NCBI GenBank assembly: GCA_051453625.1
Contig: JBOZIK010000001.1
Location: 49,282,592-49,346,031, forward strand
DNA length: 63,440 nucleotides
Direction of reading: 5' to 3'
Source: Welwitschia mirabilis
Taxonomy: Eukaryota > Gnetophyta > Gnetopsida > Welwitschiales
Shown: positions 37,330 through 47,941 of the stretch, in pieces
Layout of the letters: each line of letters starts with the position of its first letter
Numbering within the stretch: position 1 is the stretch's first letter
Notes under the pieces: generated by a model
Database searches by the model: none
Seen by the model: the letters and a program-made list of their open reading frames with translations, nothing else
What the model was told of the DNA's origin: nothing
Translations under genes and position numbers: made by a program

Positions 37330-37640
37330 AAATAATACCTCATCAAACTAGTTTTTGTATCTATAATATAGTCAGCTATTGTACAGAAAGATCTACCTAG
37401 AAGTAAAGTATATCCATCATGATGCTTAACTTCTATAACTACAACATCAATGGAGTAGAAATATTCTTCTATCTGAATAAGTAAATCCTTAATCACGCCT
37501 AATAGTTTCTTTACAGAAGAATCAGCTAGATCTAAGATAATCCATATAGGTTCTACTATTTCTTCTAATCCAAGTATTTAACAAACATGCAAGGGAATGA
37601 TGTTGACACTAGCTCCAATATTAATCAAGGCTTTCTTAAT
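37330..37640 (-). pseudogene. Element E aspartic protease
   Basis: The active-site loop reads KALINIGASVNIIPLHVC on the minus strand at about 37577-37631; the catalytic Asp of DIGAS is Asn (codon at 37620-37622). The C-terminal half has DGYTLLLGRSFCTIADYIID near 37360-37420. The loss of the Asp is again a G-to-A change. Confidence 0.85.
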
Positions 37641-37689
37641 CCTACGGTTTCCTTCTAAAGCAATACTCATAGTTGTTGCTCCTAGATCT

Positions 37690-39619
37690 TTAAACTTTAG
37701 ACATTTTTGGCAAAATAAGGATGATTTATTTTTTTTCTTCTAATCAAATCTTTCCATAGCTTAGAATACTTTGGGTTTTTTTTAAAAAGTTTTCAAATTG
37801 ATGCTCACATTTTATATTGAGGATTTTAAATGATCATCAAAAATAGGATTTGTGTTAAGCCTATTAAGCTATGAAGTATCAGGTATCTTATATGAAAAGT
37901 CCTCTTTTTTTTGTTTTGCTTAATGGAGAAGGAAAACAATGGTTTTTTAATATTCTAATATCCTCTTCTTTATCATTTTTGTCACTTTATGATGTTAAAG
38001 CCTTATAGAGAAAAGGAGTTGTATTATTTTCACTTCTTATCATCACCTTATAATCTTTTTTAACTTCATTTGAATTTAGTAAAGGTTAAGTGGCAAGAAA
38101 CCCTTGTGATCTTTAGTTAGCAAGCATGGTTTGTTATAATATACTCATAAGGTTCTCAATGTTGGTATTTGTCTTTTCAATATTTGGGTTTATCTTTTCT
38201 TTAATTTTCTCAAATTCTCAATGGAATTCCTAATAGGATCACTTTGGTTTTGAGAGTTGGATGATCTTACTAATTCATTTGAGTTGTTAGATTGAAAGTT
38301 CATGTTCTCAAATCTTTATTAAAAGGTTGGAAGTTAGGATTGTTTGTTTAAAGATTTTTGGAGTTGGATTATTCACTCATCCTAGTTTTAAAGTTGTTGT
38401 GAAATTAGACTTGTCTTTGATTTTGGTTTGTTTTATAGTTTGAAGACCTCTAGTTAAAAGCATATACTTCCTCATAAATTCTCTCTTTGTAAGTTGGAAG
38501 CAAGAAATATTATTTGGTAACATAATAACTATCTTCATACAAATCATAGGTAGGAACTACAACTTCACTCTTCTTAATTGCCACCTTTTCATCTAGAATC
38601 ATTTAAGCGTACTTTTCTAAGGTAGAGGTAAAATCCTTTATGACATTGATTGGTTCATTTTCTATTCTTATTTCATTTTTCTCATGTTTTACCTCATTTG
38701 TATATTTAATGATTTGGCCTACTGTTCAGTTTTCTTTAGGTGAGGCTTTAGTTCATGTTTGACTCACTTCTATGAAGTCTTCCAATACTTTTCAAGCATC
38801 ATCTAAGATTTGGTTCAATAAGTTACCTCCACAAAAAAAAAATATACAAGTTTCTTTATGTGACTGTTTAAGCCATTATAAAAGTAGTCAATAAGTTCTA
38901 CCTGTGAAAAGGCATTTACAGGGATTGAATGTTAAGTAACAAAGAATCTCTCATAGGCAAAGCCATATTCTTTATTAGGCATTTATTGAAAGTTGATGAC
39001 TTCTTTCTAACATATTTAGATAATGGTTTCACTCATAAATATCTTGATAAAAACTTCCTAAACTTAACTCCAAGATTTTAAGCTTTTCTGGAAAATCATT
39101 TTAAGCCATAATTTCTGGAAGTGAGGACTAACTATTCTATATTAGTAATATGTTGTAAAGGATCTTCATCAGGTTTACCACTAAAGGTAAATATGATTTA
39201 GGTTACATAATTCAACATCATCACCATTAGATAAGTCAACTAGAGTTTGGATTTCATGTTTCTTATTTTCTATGAGATTTCTAAGGGTAACATGGGTATT
39301 GGTATGAGTAAGAGTGATTATAGGAGTTCCAATGATAAGGGATGGATTTGGTAAGATAGATTACTTTTGCTTTTGGGATAAGGTAAACATGATTGGGAAT
39401 GAGAAAATCTTATCTAAACAATTGTTTAAAAATTTTTTTATAGAAAAATCAAACTCTATGGAAATGAAAGTAGATGTTGTAGGAAATTCTAAATCTTGTG
39501 TACCTTTTTTGTTTTTACCTAATTTAGTTTCTAGGTTTATTAAACCTTCTTAGATATTTTTATCAATAAATAGCTACTTTCTCTAGTATTTTTCTTTTTT
39601 ACCTTACTTTACCATACAT
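37690..39619 (-). pseudogene. Element E gag
   Basis: Starts at the minus-strand ATG ending at 39619 (MYGK), matching the start of F's gag at 42069. The capsid part around 38600-39000 matches element H near 61400-61560 (NPVNAF-, LIDYFYNGLNSHIKKL- and NLLNQILDDA-like text). Many TAG/TAA stops and frame changes. The plus-strand reading at 39314-39553 is a shadow of this. Confidence 0.65.
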
Positions 39620-40087
39620 GCTCAGTATCCAATGCCCAGAGTATTATCCTTGTAGTCATCTGAATGATAGTCTGGATGATAGAAATACAAAAACTGTAAG
39701 AAAAAAAAAGTAGAAAATAAAAATGAAAGAACTAATAGACACAGAAATTCTAAAAATAAATTATCATTCAGCTAATTCATCTATATGATAAAGGGAATGA
39801 TGGAAAAAATCCTAAAAAATTTTAAGAGAAAACTAATGGCACAAAGGCTATTATCATCGCATGTTGTCTGGATGATGAAGTATCATCGCATGTTGTCTGG
39901 ATGATGAAGTAAACAACTAACTTTTTATTATAAAATAGAATGAAAACTTTTATTTAAAAATAGAAAAACTAATACTATAAAAAGAGTAAACCTACGCTAC
40001 AATAGATATTGGTATAATGTTGTTGTAGGTAAACACCTCAACCGAAATACTTACTAGAGCACTGAAAACTCTCAAACTTCAAGTAGC
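39620..40087 (-). other. Leader of element E
   Basis: Untranslated region between primer-binding site and gag. It has at least four palindromic GTCATC/GGATGA words (near 39655, 39780, 39865 and 39894), two of them in a 29-bp direct duplication. Confidence 0.6.
39853..39910 (-). repeat. 29-bp tandem duplication in E leader
   Basis: Two identical 29-bp units, 39853-39881 and 39882-39910, each beginning ATCATCGCATGTTGTCTGG. The unit spans one palindromic motif, so the duplication doubles it. Confidence 0.95.
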
Positions 40088-40107
40088 CTTCCCTGATAAT
40101 GGTACCA
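40088..40107 (-). promoter_or_regulatory. Primer-binding site of element E
   Basis: Minus strand TGGTACCATTATCAGGGAAG, three bases downstream of the LTR end at 40111; the same decayed TGGCGCC type as in A, B, F and H. Confidence 0.75.
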
Positions 40108-40110
40108 AGA

Positions 40111-41206
40111 TCTTGTGATGTATATTTATATAACATTTACATCTTGAGTAGAATTCTATTAATTACAAATATAATACATAAATACAACACACTAATATAG
40201 ATGGGAGTAACCCAAGTTTCATAATCCATCAAAGGCCAAAGTAGAAAATAAAAGAGTTGCTTTCCACAAAGAAATACTCTCACATTAATCTACAAAAATA
40301 ACTTGTAATACATAAAAGTAGAATATAATACACTCATGTAAAGCTAATTTAAGAAAAAGAAAAAATGATACATCTAACCTAAACTAACCAAGCATAACCT
40401 TGATAAAGGTTTCTTTCATAACCTATATTACTAAAGAAACTGTCACCAGATCAGAAGCAACATAAGCTATGAGGATGAGAAACAATCACACATTCTAATC
40501 ATAAAAGAAAATGTTTTGTATTAATCATGAACCACATCCGTGATACAAAGTAACTGCACCTCAATAAAGAAAACACTGCCCAACACTAAGGAAAAAGTCT
40601 CTCTATCATAAGAATAGATCTTTAGCCCTTCAATCTTCTATCATAATAATTTTAGGTGCAAATGAAGACAAGAGGGAGTTAAGGATAAGATCATTATTTA
40701 TTAACTCAACCACACAATAACACAGACATAAAGGTATGGATAAATTATAATGTCACATGAGGAGAAACAGAAATAAATGTGGTAGAATTTAAGTGAATGT
40801 TTAATATAGATGTTACAATAGTGTTATCTGGATAGTCATTTAAATGATATAATAGATAATGCCATATCATAATTAATTCATATGAGCTACCAGATAGACT
40901 ACTGTCAGAATCTAGTTGGCACTCTTTGCATGGTTGTTTGTATAGTCATCTAGACAATGAGGTGGGTGATGGCCTTTAACAATTCTTCAGTTAGTGCATT
41001 ATTCTCAATGTTCTATGGAAAGTTATCTTATAAATGTAAAGTATTTAAATTAGCTCAAAATGCTATAAATTATCATGGAGATTATATTTTTTCATCCTTT
41101 TCATCTTAGCTCTTCATTATCATAAAAATCAAGCATTTACCTATTTGTTAACTTGCAAAACCACTTAAAATAACCTATTAAATATGCATAAGTTGACAGT
41201 GCAACA
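40111..41206 (-). repeat. 5' LTR of element E (middle LTR of the block)
   Basis: 1096 bp. On the minus strand TGTTGCACTGTCAACTTATG to CATCACAAGA (decayed GCACTGCAACA). Followed by a primer-binding site and, on the other side (41207), directly by the RNase H of element F, not by a polypurine tract. Palindromic words near 40820-40845. Confidence 0.85.
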
Positions 41207-41612
41207 CCCTTTTTATGTTTTTATTCTAAAACTTCATCTATATTAATATTACTAGCATCACACATTAACACAAAATATATGGTCCAATCAGATCCTTCTA
41301 CAATGGGTTTGGAAGTGATTTTGTCTTTAAGGTTTTCAGAGGCATTTTGACAATCTTCATTTCAATCAAACTTGGTATCTATTTCAAAAAGGAAATGAAA
41401 GGATTTACAAATCTTAGCATAGTCCTTAATGAATCTTCTATATAATTTGACATGTCTAAGAAAAGATCTCATTTTTTTAATATCAGTTCAAGAAGTAAGA
41501 TTCTTGATGATGTCTATTTTGGAAGGGCTCATTTTAATATCGTGACAAGAAATGTGGTGATAAAGTACAATTCCATATCTCATAAGAAAATAACCCTTCT
41601 CATAACTAAGAT
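41207..41612 (-). pseudogene. Element F reverse transcriptase connection and RNase H fragment
   Basis: Minus strand: EKGYFLMRYGIVLYHHIS at the gap side, IDIIKNLTS and MRSFLRHVKLYRRFIKDYAK (near 41440), NASENLKDKI, then VCDASNINIDEVLE near 41255. This is the standard order from the end of RT into RNase H. It is cut at 41206 by the E LTR and at 41613 by the gap. Confidence 0.8.
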
Positions 41613-41712
41613 NNNNNNNNNNNNNNNNNNNNNNNNNNNNNNNNNNNNNNNNNNNNNNNNNNNNNNNNNNNNNNNNNNNNNNNNNNNNNNNNNNNNNNNN
41701 NNNNNNNNNNNN
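41613..41712. other. Assembly gap (100 N)
   Basis: The gap separates F's RT from F's gag; the missing protease and most of RT may be hidden here. Confidence 1.
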
Positions 41713-42069
41713 CTTATTTGCTATGAGATCTTTAAGGGTGACATGGGAATTAGTATAAGTAGAAGTGGTTATAAGGGTTCTAATAAGAAGGGTGAATTTT
41801 GTAAGATAAGTTGCTTTTCCTTTTGGAATGAGGTAGACATGGTTAGGAATGAGAAAGTCTTGTTTAAATAATCATTTGAAAAATCTTCTTTAGTAAAATC
41901 AGACTCTGTAGAAATGAACATAGATATTATAAGAATTTCTAAATCTTGTGTACCTTTGCTATGCTTATCTAATTTAGTTTCTATATTTATCAAAACTTCT
42001 CAGATATTTTCTATAATAAATAGTTTCTTTTTCTAGTATTTTTCTTTCTTTCTAGATTTTACCATACAT
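41713..42069 (-). pseudogene. Element F gag (N-terminal part)
   Basis: Starts at a minus-strand ATG at 42069 (MYGKI). The stretch 41993-41769 is open and matches the N-terminal gag of element H (INIETKLDKHSKGTQDLEI against INFEIETNQNSKNMQDLEF near 60800). It ends at the gap. Confidence 0.7.
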
Positions 42070-42526
42070 GCTCAATATGGAATGAATAGAGTATCATCCC
42101 TGCATTCATCCAGATAATATTTTGGATGACAGAAATCATAAAAACCATAAAAAGAAAAAAGTAGAAAACAAAAATGAAAAGCTAATAGAGACATAAAAAT
42201 CTAAAAGTAGAATGTAGTCCACCTAAGTCATATGAACAATAGAGGAAATGATGGGAAAAACCCTTAAAAAAATTTTGACAGAAAACTAAAATAGAAAACT
42301 CACAGCATAGAGATCATTGTCATCACACATCACTTAGATAATGAAGAGAATGACTAAGTTCTTATTATAGAACAGAATGAAAAAATTTTATTTGAAAATG
42401 GAAAAATTAACACTGTAAAAACAAAAAATCTATACTATCATAGATACTATTACAATGCTATTGCAGGTAAGCATTCAAACCGAAATATTTACCAAAGCAA
42501 TGGTAATTCTCAAACTCTAAGCAGCC
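42070..42526 (-). other. Leader of element F
   Basis: Homologous to the leader of E at 39620-40087, with palindromic words near 42105 and 42128 but without the 29-bp duplication. Confidence 0.6.
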
Positions 42527-42546
42527 TTTCCCAGCAACAACACTAA
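42527..42546 (-). promoter_or_regulatory. Primer-binding site of element F
   Basis: Minus strand TTAGTGTTGTTGCTGGGAAA, two bases from the LTR end; less decayed toward its 3' half than the other sites. Confidence 0.7.
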
Positions 42547-42548
42547 GA

Positions 42549-43638
42549 TATTGCAGTGCATATTTATGCAACATTTAATTCCTAAGTAGAATCTTATTAA
42601 TCACAAATATAATGCACAAATACAACATACTAATATAGATGGGAGTGTTTCAAATGTTATAATCTATTAAAGACCAAAGTAGAAAATAAGGGAGTTGCTT
42701 TTCACGAAGAAATATTTGCACACTAATCTATAGAAATAACTTGCACTACATGAAATTAAATATAACACACTCATGCAAAGTTAATCTAGGAAAAGGAAAT
42801 AACAATGCATATAACCTAAACTAACCAAGCAGAACCTTGATAAAGGTTGCATTCATAATCTATATAACTAAAGAAACTATCACCAAATTAAAAGCACTAT
42901 AAGCTATAAGGGTGAGAAACAATCACATATTGAAATTAGAAAAAGAAGTATTTTATATTAATCATGAACCACATCCATATTACAAAGTAGCCACACCTTA
43001 ATGGAGGAAATGCCACCTAACACTCTCTACAACTATAAGGATGGATCTCTAGTTCTTCAAGCTCTTCTCATAAGAATTTTAAGTGCAAATGAAAACAAGC
43101 AGGAGTTGAGGGCAAGGTCACTATTTATTGACTCACAATCACATAATAAAATAGACAAAAAGGTATGGATAAACCATAACAATCATGCAAGGAGAAAAAA
43201 AAACACATGTGGCAAAAGTAAGATGAATGTTTAGTATAGATATTATAACAGTGTTATTCAGATGATCGTCTAAATAATAGAAGAGATGATGCCACCTCAT
43301 AATTAATCTGTAACAGCTACCAAATAGACTATAGTCAGCATCCCAGTTGGCACTATTTACATGGTTGACCATACAATCATCCAAATGATGAAGTGGATGG
43401 TGGCCTTTGACAATTGTTCAATTAGTGCATCAACCTCAATGTTTTATAGGAAGTTATCTTAGAAATGTAAAGTATTCAGAATAGCTCAAAATGCTATAAA
43501 TCGTTATGGAGATTGCATTTTTTTCATCTCTTTCATTTTAGCTCTCCATTATTATAAAAATCACGCATTTATCTATCTATTAACCTATAAAACCATTCAG
43601 AATACTTTATTAAATATGTGTAAGTTGGCAGTGCAATA
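42549..43638 (-). repeat. 5' LTR of element F (outer right LTR)
   Basis: 1090 bp, minus strand TATTGCACTGCCAACTTAC to GCACTGCAATA. Close relative of the LTRs at 28960 and 40111. Palindromic words near 43250-43275 and 43375-43400. Right flank GTGGC. Confidence 0.85.
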
Positions 43639-44379
43639 GTGGCATTGAAAGGGAAAAAAGAAAGAGATAAAGTACCACAATGTTCTATTACAAGTTCACT
43701 CAAATATTTCCAAGAGGGACCTTTTGTAGTGTAATATTATAGATATGATAACTCCACTTAGGGGTCATTTGGCCACAATTTAAATATTATATATATATAT
43801 ATCTTGTGAGTCCTTACTCTTTTAATAGTGGTTTCACTCTCCTCATTATGATTAACTTAAGTTGTAAAAAATAAAAGGCTAAGGAATAGTTATACCCCAG
43901 GAGTCATCTGAGAAATAGCTAGTTATCCAATCTATAACTCTATCACAACTTATTAAAAAAAGAAAAAAAGAAAGATTAAGAGAGAAAAGGAACTAGAAGA
44001 AAAATATTCTAATCTATGATGGAATATGCATGCCAATATTTTCAATTCAAGGGCATACACAATTATTAAATTTTATTTGAGCTAAGGGAAAGATTCAAAG
44101 TTTTAGATTTATTTTTCATTATCTTAACAATTTAATAAATTATTTAGTTTAAATTTTCTTTAATAGAATTGATATGCCCGTAATAAAATGAAAATAGTGT
44201 AAGATAACTTTATTTAAAATAAAAATTAAAAATTTTATTTAAAAAATAGTTTATTACTTCTAGTTACAAGAATAATGGGAAAAACATTTCTCAACATACT
44301 AAGCAAATAATTCACCAACTAAAGCAACTCAATTCTTAAAGGGGCTAAAAAACTTATTCCTCCTATGAGAATGTCTAAT
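43639..44379. other. Element D 3' region, first part
   Basis: No gene recognised. About 43797-43850 resembles the gypsy 3' region word set at 16591 and 22085 (GAGTCCTTACTC...CTCTCCTCATTATG), so a scrap of that family is present. A short AT dinucleotide run lies at about 43782-43801. The rest is plain A/T-rich sequence. Confidence 0.4.
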
Positions 44380-44960
44380 CTTAGAAGATGATCCTATAGA
44401 ATTCTTACCTAGGGGTAGTAGATGCATCTAACTTAGAGATTCAAATAGCATATTAATCTCCTCTGGGTGGGCTTATCAAAAGTTTTGATAAGTTTTAGCC
44501 TTCCGTATTATCTTCTCTATATTTTCCTTATCAAAACTCAATATAGCAAGACAAAGGATAAGACCTGTATCTTAAAGCTATCTAATCCTTTTCTCTAGTA
44601 CTTACATCTATTCAACTAGCTAGCCTAAAGAAACATTGTAAGCCGAATCCCCATAATTGACTTGCTGATGAAGTTCTTTAGTTCTCATCCTCAGATACTC
44701 ATCCATTAGGTGATGGATTATGGAATGAAATCTTAGGGTAATGACACTAATTTCAAAAATGATTTTTGTCAGCCTTAATAATAAAAAAATATAAGATATA
44801 TAAGACCTCAATAGTTTATTTGTAATCATAGTACAAGAACTATTGTACCACCCTAACAAAGACTTGAGATGACTTAGGGTTTACACTACTTATGCATATA
44901 TCTATTTGTGTGTAATCCAACTTGAATAAGCAATGTTTCATCTTCTTAATGCTAGAGGTA
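44380..44960 (-). pseudogene. Unrecognised coding remnant, minus strand
   Basis: On the minus strand about 190 codons can be followed with a few stops and frame changes: LDYTQIDICISSVNPKSSQV near 44920, HSIIHHLMDEYLRMRTKELH near 44700, CLAILSFDKENIEKIIRKAK near 44520 and AHPEEINMLFESLS near 44450. Composition looks like a soluble, partly helical protein. I do not recognise the family. It lies in the 3' region of D, antisense to D's pol, so it could be part of an antisense ORF or a captured gene fragment. Confidence 0.4.
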
Positions 44961-45279
44961 GTAACAGGAGAAGGAGAAGGAGTGCAAGCAATAAGGATTA
45001 GTAAAGAAAAAACAAGAAGGATTGAAAGATGATTAAGTAAAGGAGTTCTAAAGCTTGGGTGAAGAATGATGGATGATTAGCATGTAAGAAACGTGATTTA
45101 TAGCATAAGTCTTACTATCATGCTTGATAAGTATAATTCATATTACAGTATCTAGTGTACACATGTTCAATCTTAAAGTAAAGGATTATGTAAAATAGAC
45201 ACACTTTTTTGCCAATAGCTAAAGTGTGCTAAGTATCAGCATTAATTTTAGAGTAAGTTTAGAATCAAGAAACCTCAAA

Positions 45280-46010
45280 CTAATCAGTTTTTAATCTAAA
45301 GTTAGAGCTTTAGATTGGTTTATAATTAGTTTATATTTCCTAAGCTACATGCCATTGTAGGAACCCACCAAACTTTGTCATCATAAACTACATTACTAAG
45401 CAAACACCAAAAAATCTGCAAACATTTTTTGATTAAAAGAAAACTTTTTATGCCATATCTAATAACTTAAAAAAGATTTTCTTTTATTTTAAAGAATAAT
45501 AAAAAATGAAAGTTAGGGATGTTTTTCTTCTAATAAAATATCATCATAAGACAGGACTTGAAATCAAAGATCACCTAGTTAATTGATATCAATCCAAAGC
45601 CAAAACTTTGAGTCAAATTTTAAATCAAACTATTGTGATGAGAATTTGAATTTTTTTGGTTGATACTAATTCAAAGTTAAAACTTTGAGTTAGATCTCAT
45701 TCCAACTCATTCATCTTCTTATGCTTTAAAAAATTGCAATCAAATAAGACCATGCAATTGATTGACCCCAACTTAAAGATGAAACTTTGAGTTGGGTTTC
45801 AAGCTAATCTGATTACTTCTTTGTCCTATAAGCAAAATGAAAGATCACATGATTAACTGATAAAGATCCAAAGTCACAAATTTAAGTCAAATTTTAATCT
45901 AAATCATAAACATGTAAGTTCTAGAAGTTAACTAACACTAGTCCAAATTTGAAGTTTTAGACCAGATTTTAAGTTAACTTTAACTCTTTAAACTTACTTT
46001 AAAAGAGGAA
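45280..46010. repeat. Degenerate tandem repeat with AAACTTTGAGTC core
   Basis: Copies of a core like AAAACTTTGAGTCAAATTTT stand at 45602, 45679, 45781, 45876 and 45951, each preceded by GATT/GTTGA(T)A(C)..CCAAA and followed by a TTTTAA(A)TC(A)AA block. Spacing alternates between about 75 and 100 bp. Divergence between units is high. Confidence 0.6.
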
Positions 46011-46129
46011 GCTTTAGATCTTAATAACCCCCCTTAACTTTTCACTATAACTCTATCATATGATTTTTCTTTTTTTATTATTACTTTCTTTTATAATGAT
46101 AGTGATTAGAATTCAAAGGATGTTATCAA

Positions 46130-46191
46130 GAAGTCAATTAAAATAGTTAAAGAGTTCTTAATGATTAGCTTTAACTATTTTAATTGACTTC
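46130..46191. repeat. Perfect 23-bp inverted repeat (hairpin) next to gap
   Basis: Arms 46130-46152 and 46169-46191 are perfect reverse complements (arm starts GAAGTCAATTAAAATAG) with a 16-base loop. The right arm recurs exactly at 46712-46734 on the far side of the N run, which suggests the gap lies in or between copies of this repeat. Confidence 0.9.
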
Positions 46192-46192
46192 A

Positions 46193-46711
46193 NNNNNNNN
46201 NNNNNNNNNNNNNNNNNNNNNNNNNNNNNNNNNNNNNNNNNNNNNNNNNNNNNNNNNNNNNNNNNNNNNNNNNNNNNNNNNNNNNNNNNNNNNNNNNNNN
46301 NNNNNNNNNNNNNNNNNNNNNNNNNNNNNNNNNNNNNNNNNNNNNNNNNNNNNNNNNNNNNNNNNNNNNNNNNNNNNNNNNNNNNNNNNNNNNNNNNNNN
46401 NNNNNNNNNNNNNNNNNNNNNNNNNNNNNNNNNNNNNNNNNNNNNNNNNNNNNNNNNNNNNNNNNNNNNNNNNNNNNNNNNNNNNNNNNNNNNNNNNNNN
46501 NNNNNNNNNNNNNNNNNNNNNNNNNNNNNNNNNNNNNNNNNNNNNNNNNNNNNNNNNNNNNNNNNNNNNNNNNNNNNNNNNNNNNNNNNNNNNNNNNNNN
46601 NNNNNNNNNNNNNNNNNNNNNNNNNNNNNNNNNNNNNNNNNNNNNNNNNNNNNNNNNNNNNNNNNNNNNNNNNNNNNNNNNNNNNNNNNNNNNNNNNNNN
46701 NNNNNNNNNNN
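46193..46711. other. Assembly gap (519 N)
   Basis: Unsized or estimated gap flanked by identical 23-bp sequence on both sides. Open frames spanning it are artefacts of the Ns. Confidence 1.
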
Positions 46712-46734
46712 CTTTAACTATTTTAATTGACTTC

Positions 46735-47463
46735 ATAATTGATTTGATATTCCTCGTCGAGGACTCTTAAGTTCTCAAGGACCCTCATCGGACCTGGTGT
46801 TGTGGAGAGTGGCAACCACTTAAATATGCCTTTTTACTCCTTTATCATTCCACTTAAACTCATTCTCGATGACTCCTTCTTGTTCTTGATGACTTTCATC
46901 GTAATGTCAGTTTCATGTTATCTTAACTATATCAGCATTTGCTATATTAATTTCAACTCAATAATTTTTTCTAATTTACACCTTAACAACATGTAATTCA
47001 AATTTTTTAACATCAACAAAGAATAAAAATTTCTAGCTACATCTATTTTGTTTCTAGTGAAATTTCGTATTTACTCCTCATATGTATGAATTGAATACAA
47101 TACTAAGTATGAGTTTTTAGCTATTTAAGCAAGAAAGAGGTTAGTAATTTATACTTCCACCATTTCATTTTACCTTGTTATCATTAAGTGCTTTTTTGTA
47201 TTTAAGATCTTAAGTAATGGTGGAATTTCTTTGAGTAAAAATCTCAAGTATTATTAATACTTTAACTTAATAATTTAGAAGCATGTTGAATTTCACATGA
47301 AAGAAGAGTTGAATAAATTCAATGAATGCAATACTTTTAAAAATGTAAAAATGATATTTTATATTTTTAAAAAGAAAAGTGCTACTTAGTAAGCTATTTT
47401 CCAAAGATTGTTTGTTATAAAAATTCCTTTTCAACATACATTTTTTTATGCCTAACTCCAATA
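46735..47463. other. Element D 3' region around the antisense ORF
   Basis: No gene recognised. About 46740-46800 keeps several CpG dinucleotides (TCCTCGTCGAGGA, CATCGGACC), unlike most of the window. The rest is ordinary A/T-rich sequence. Confidence 0.35.
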
Positions 47464-47877
47464 CTAGAAAAAATTTATAGAATGTAGGATCATTTCTTCA
47501 CTAAATTTTGTATAAGTTCTTTCAAACCCTTGCTTGATAGAATTTAAATAGATAATTATCAAGTTAGGATGGTATGAATGGCTTACTCTAAATGACTGAT
47601 TTTCATTAGAATCTATATATGAATTTTTAAAGAATTTAAGAATAAATGATGCCAAAAATGTACTAGAAATAATAGTGGAAAAAATGAAAATAGTAATTAC
47701 CCAATAAGATATTATAAAAATATTGCATCTACCACTCAATGAAAAATCCATTGATAATACTAGTAGAAAGAAAGACATGAATCTAAGCATGATTTTGCTC
47801 AAAAGGATGGCAATGTAAGGAAGAATAACAGTAAATAAAGATACAGAACTAGAATTCTTTATCATTTCAAGAATCAT
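47464..47877 (-). CDS. Antisense membrane-protein-like ORF in element D
   Basis: A 137-codon ORF open from ATG at 47877 to TAG at 47464, antisense to element D. It has three clear hydrophobic stretches: residues about 12-28 (VSLFTVILPYIAILLSK), 31-45 (LRFMSFFLLVLSMDF) and 53-75 (FIISYWVITIFIFSTI...), followed by a hydrophilic tail with SHSYHPNLIIIYLNSIKQ and acidic residues. It has no stop in a region where other frames are riddled, but the membrane-like bias is also what T-rich DNA produces by chance. Upstream of the ATG the sequence runs into an 880-N gap, so a longer protein is possible. Family not recognised. Antisense ORFs between pol and 3' LTR are known in some Tat-lineage elements, which fits the position. 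Confidence 0.45.
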   Translation of the reverse strand: MILEMIKNSSSVSLFTVILPYIAILLSKIMLRFMSFFLLVLSMDFSLSGRCNIFIISYWVITIFIFSTIISSTFLASFILKFFKNSYIDSNENQSFRVSHSYHPNLIIIYLNSIKQGFERTYTKFSEEMILHSINFF

Positions 47878-47941
47878 GGTCAGTAATTTGATACTGATTT
47901 TTCACAAATAAGAAGGCATTACATTACTCGACGAATATATA

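Larger units (their letters stand above)
28960..43638 (-). mobile_element. Minus-strand gypsy block E+F with three LTRs
   Basis: Reading on the minus strand: 5' LTR (43638-42549), primer-binding site, gag part, gap, RT/RNase H part (41612-41207), then a second LTR (41206-40111) with its own primer-binding site, gag, protease, RT, RNase H, integrase, 3' region, and a last LTR (30025-28960). The simplest reading is that E inserted into the RNase H of F and that recombination between their 3' LTRs removed the rest of F. Outer flanks ATGGT/GTGGC differ only by transitions; the inner LTR's right flank (CCCTT) has no partner. Confidence 0.7.

Noticed and set aside
43782-43801. AT dinucleotide run as origin or matrix attachment site
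   Set aside because: Too short and ordinary in such AT-rich DNA.
46158-46736. Open frames of 177-192 codons on both strands
   Set aside because: They consist almost entirely of N; only a few codons are real.
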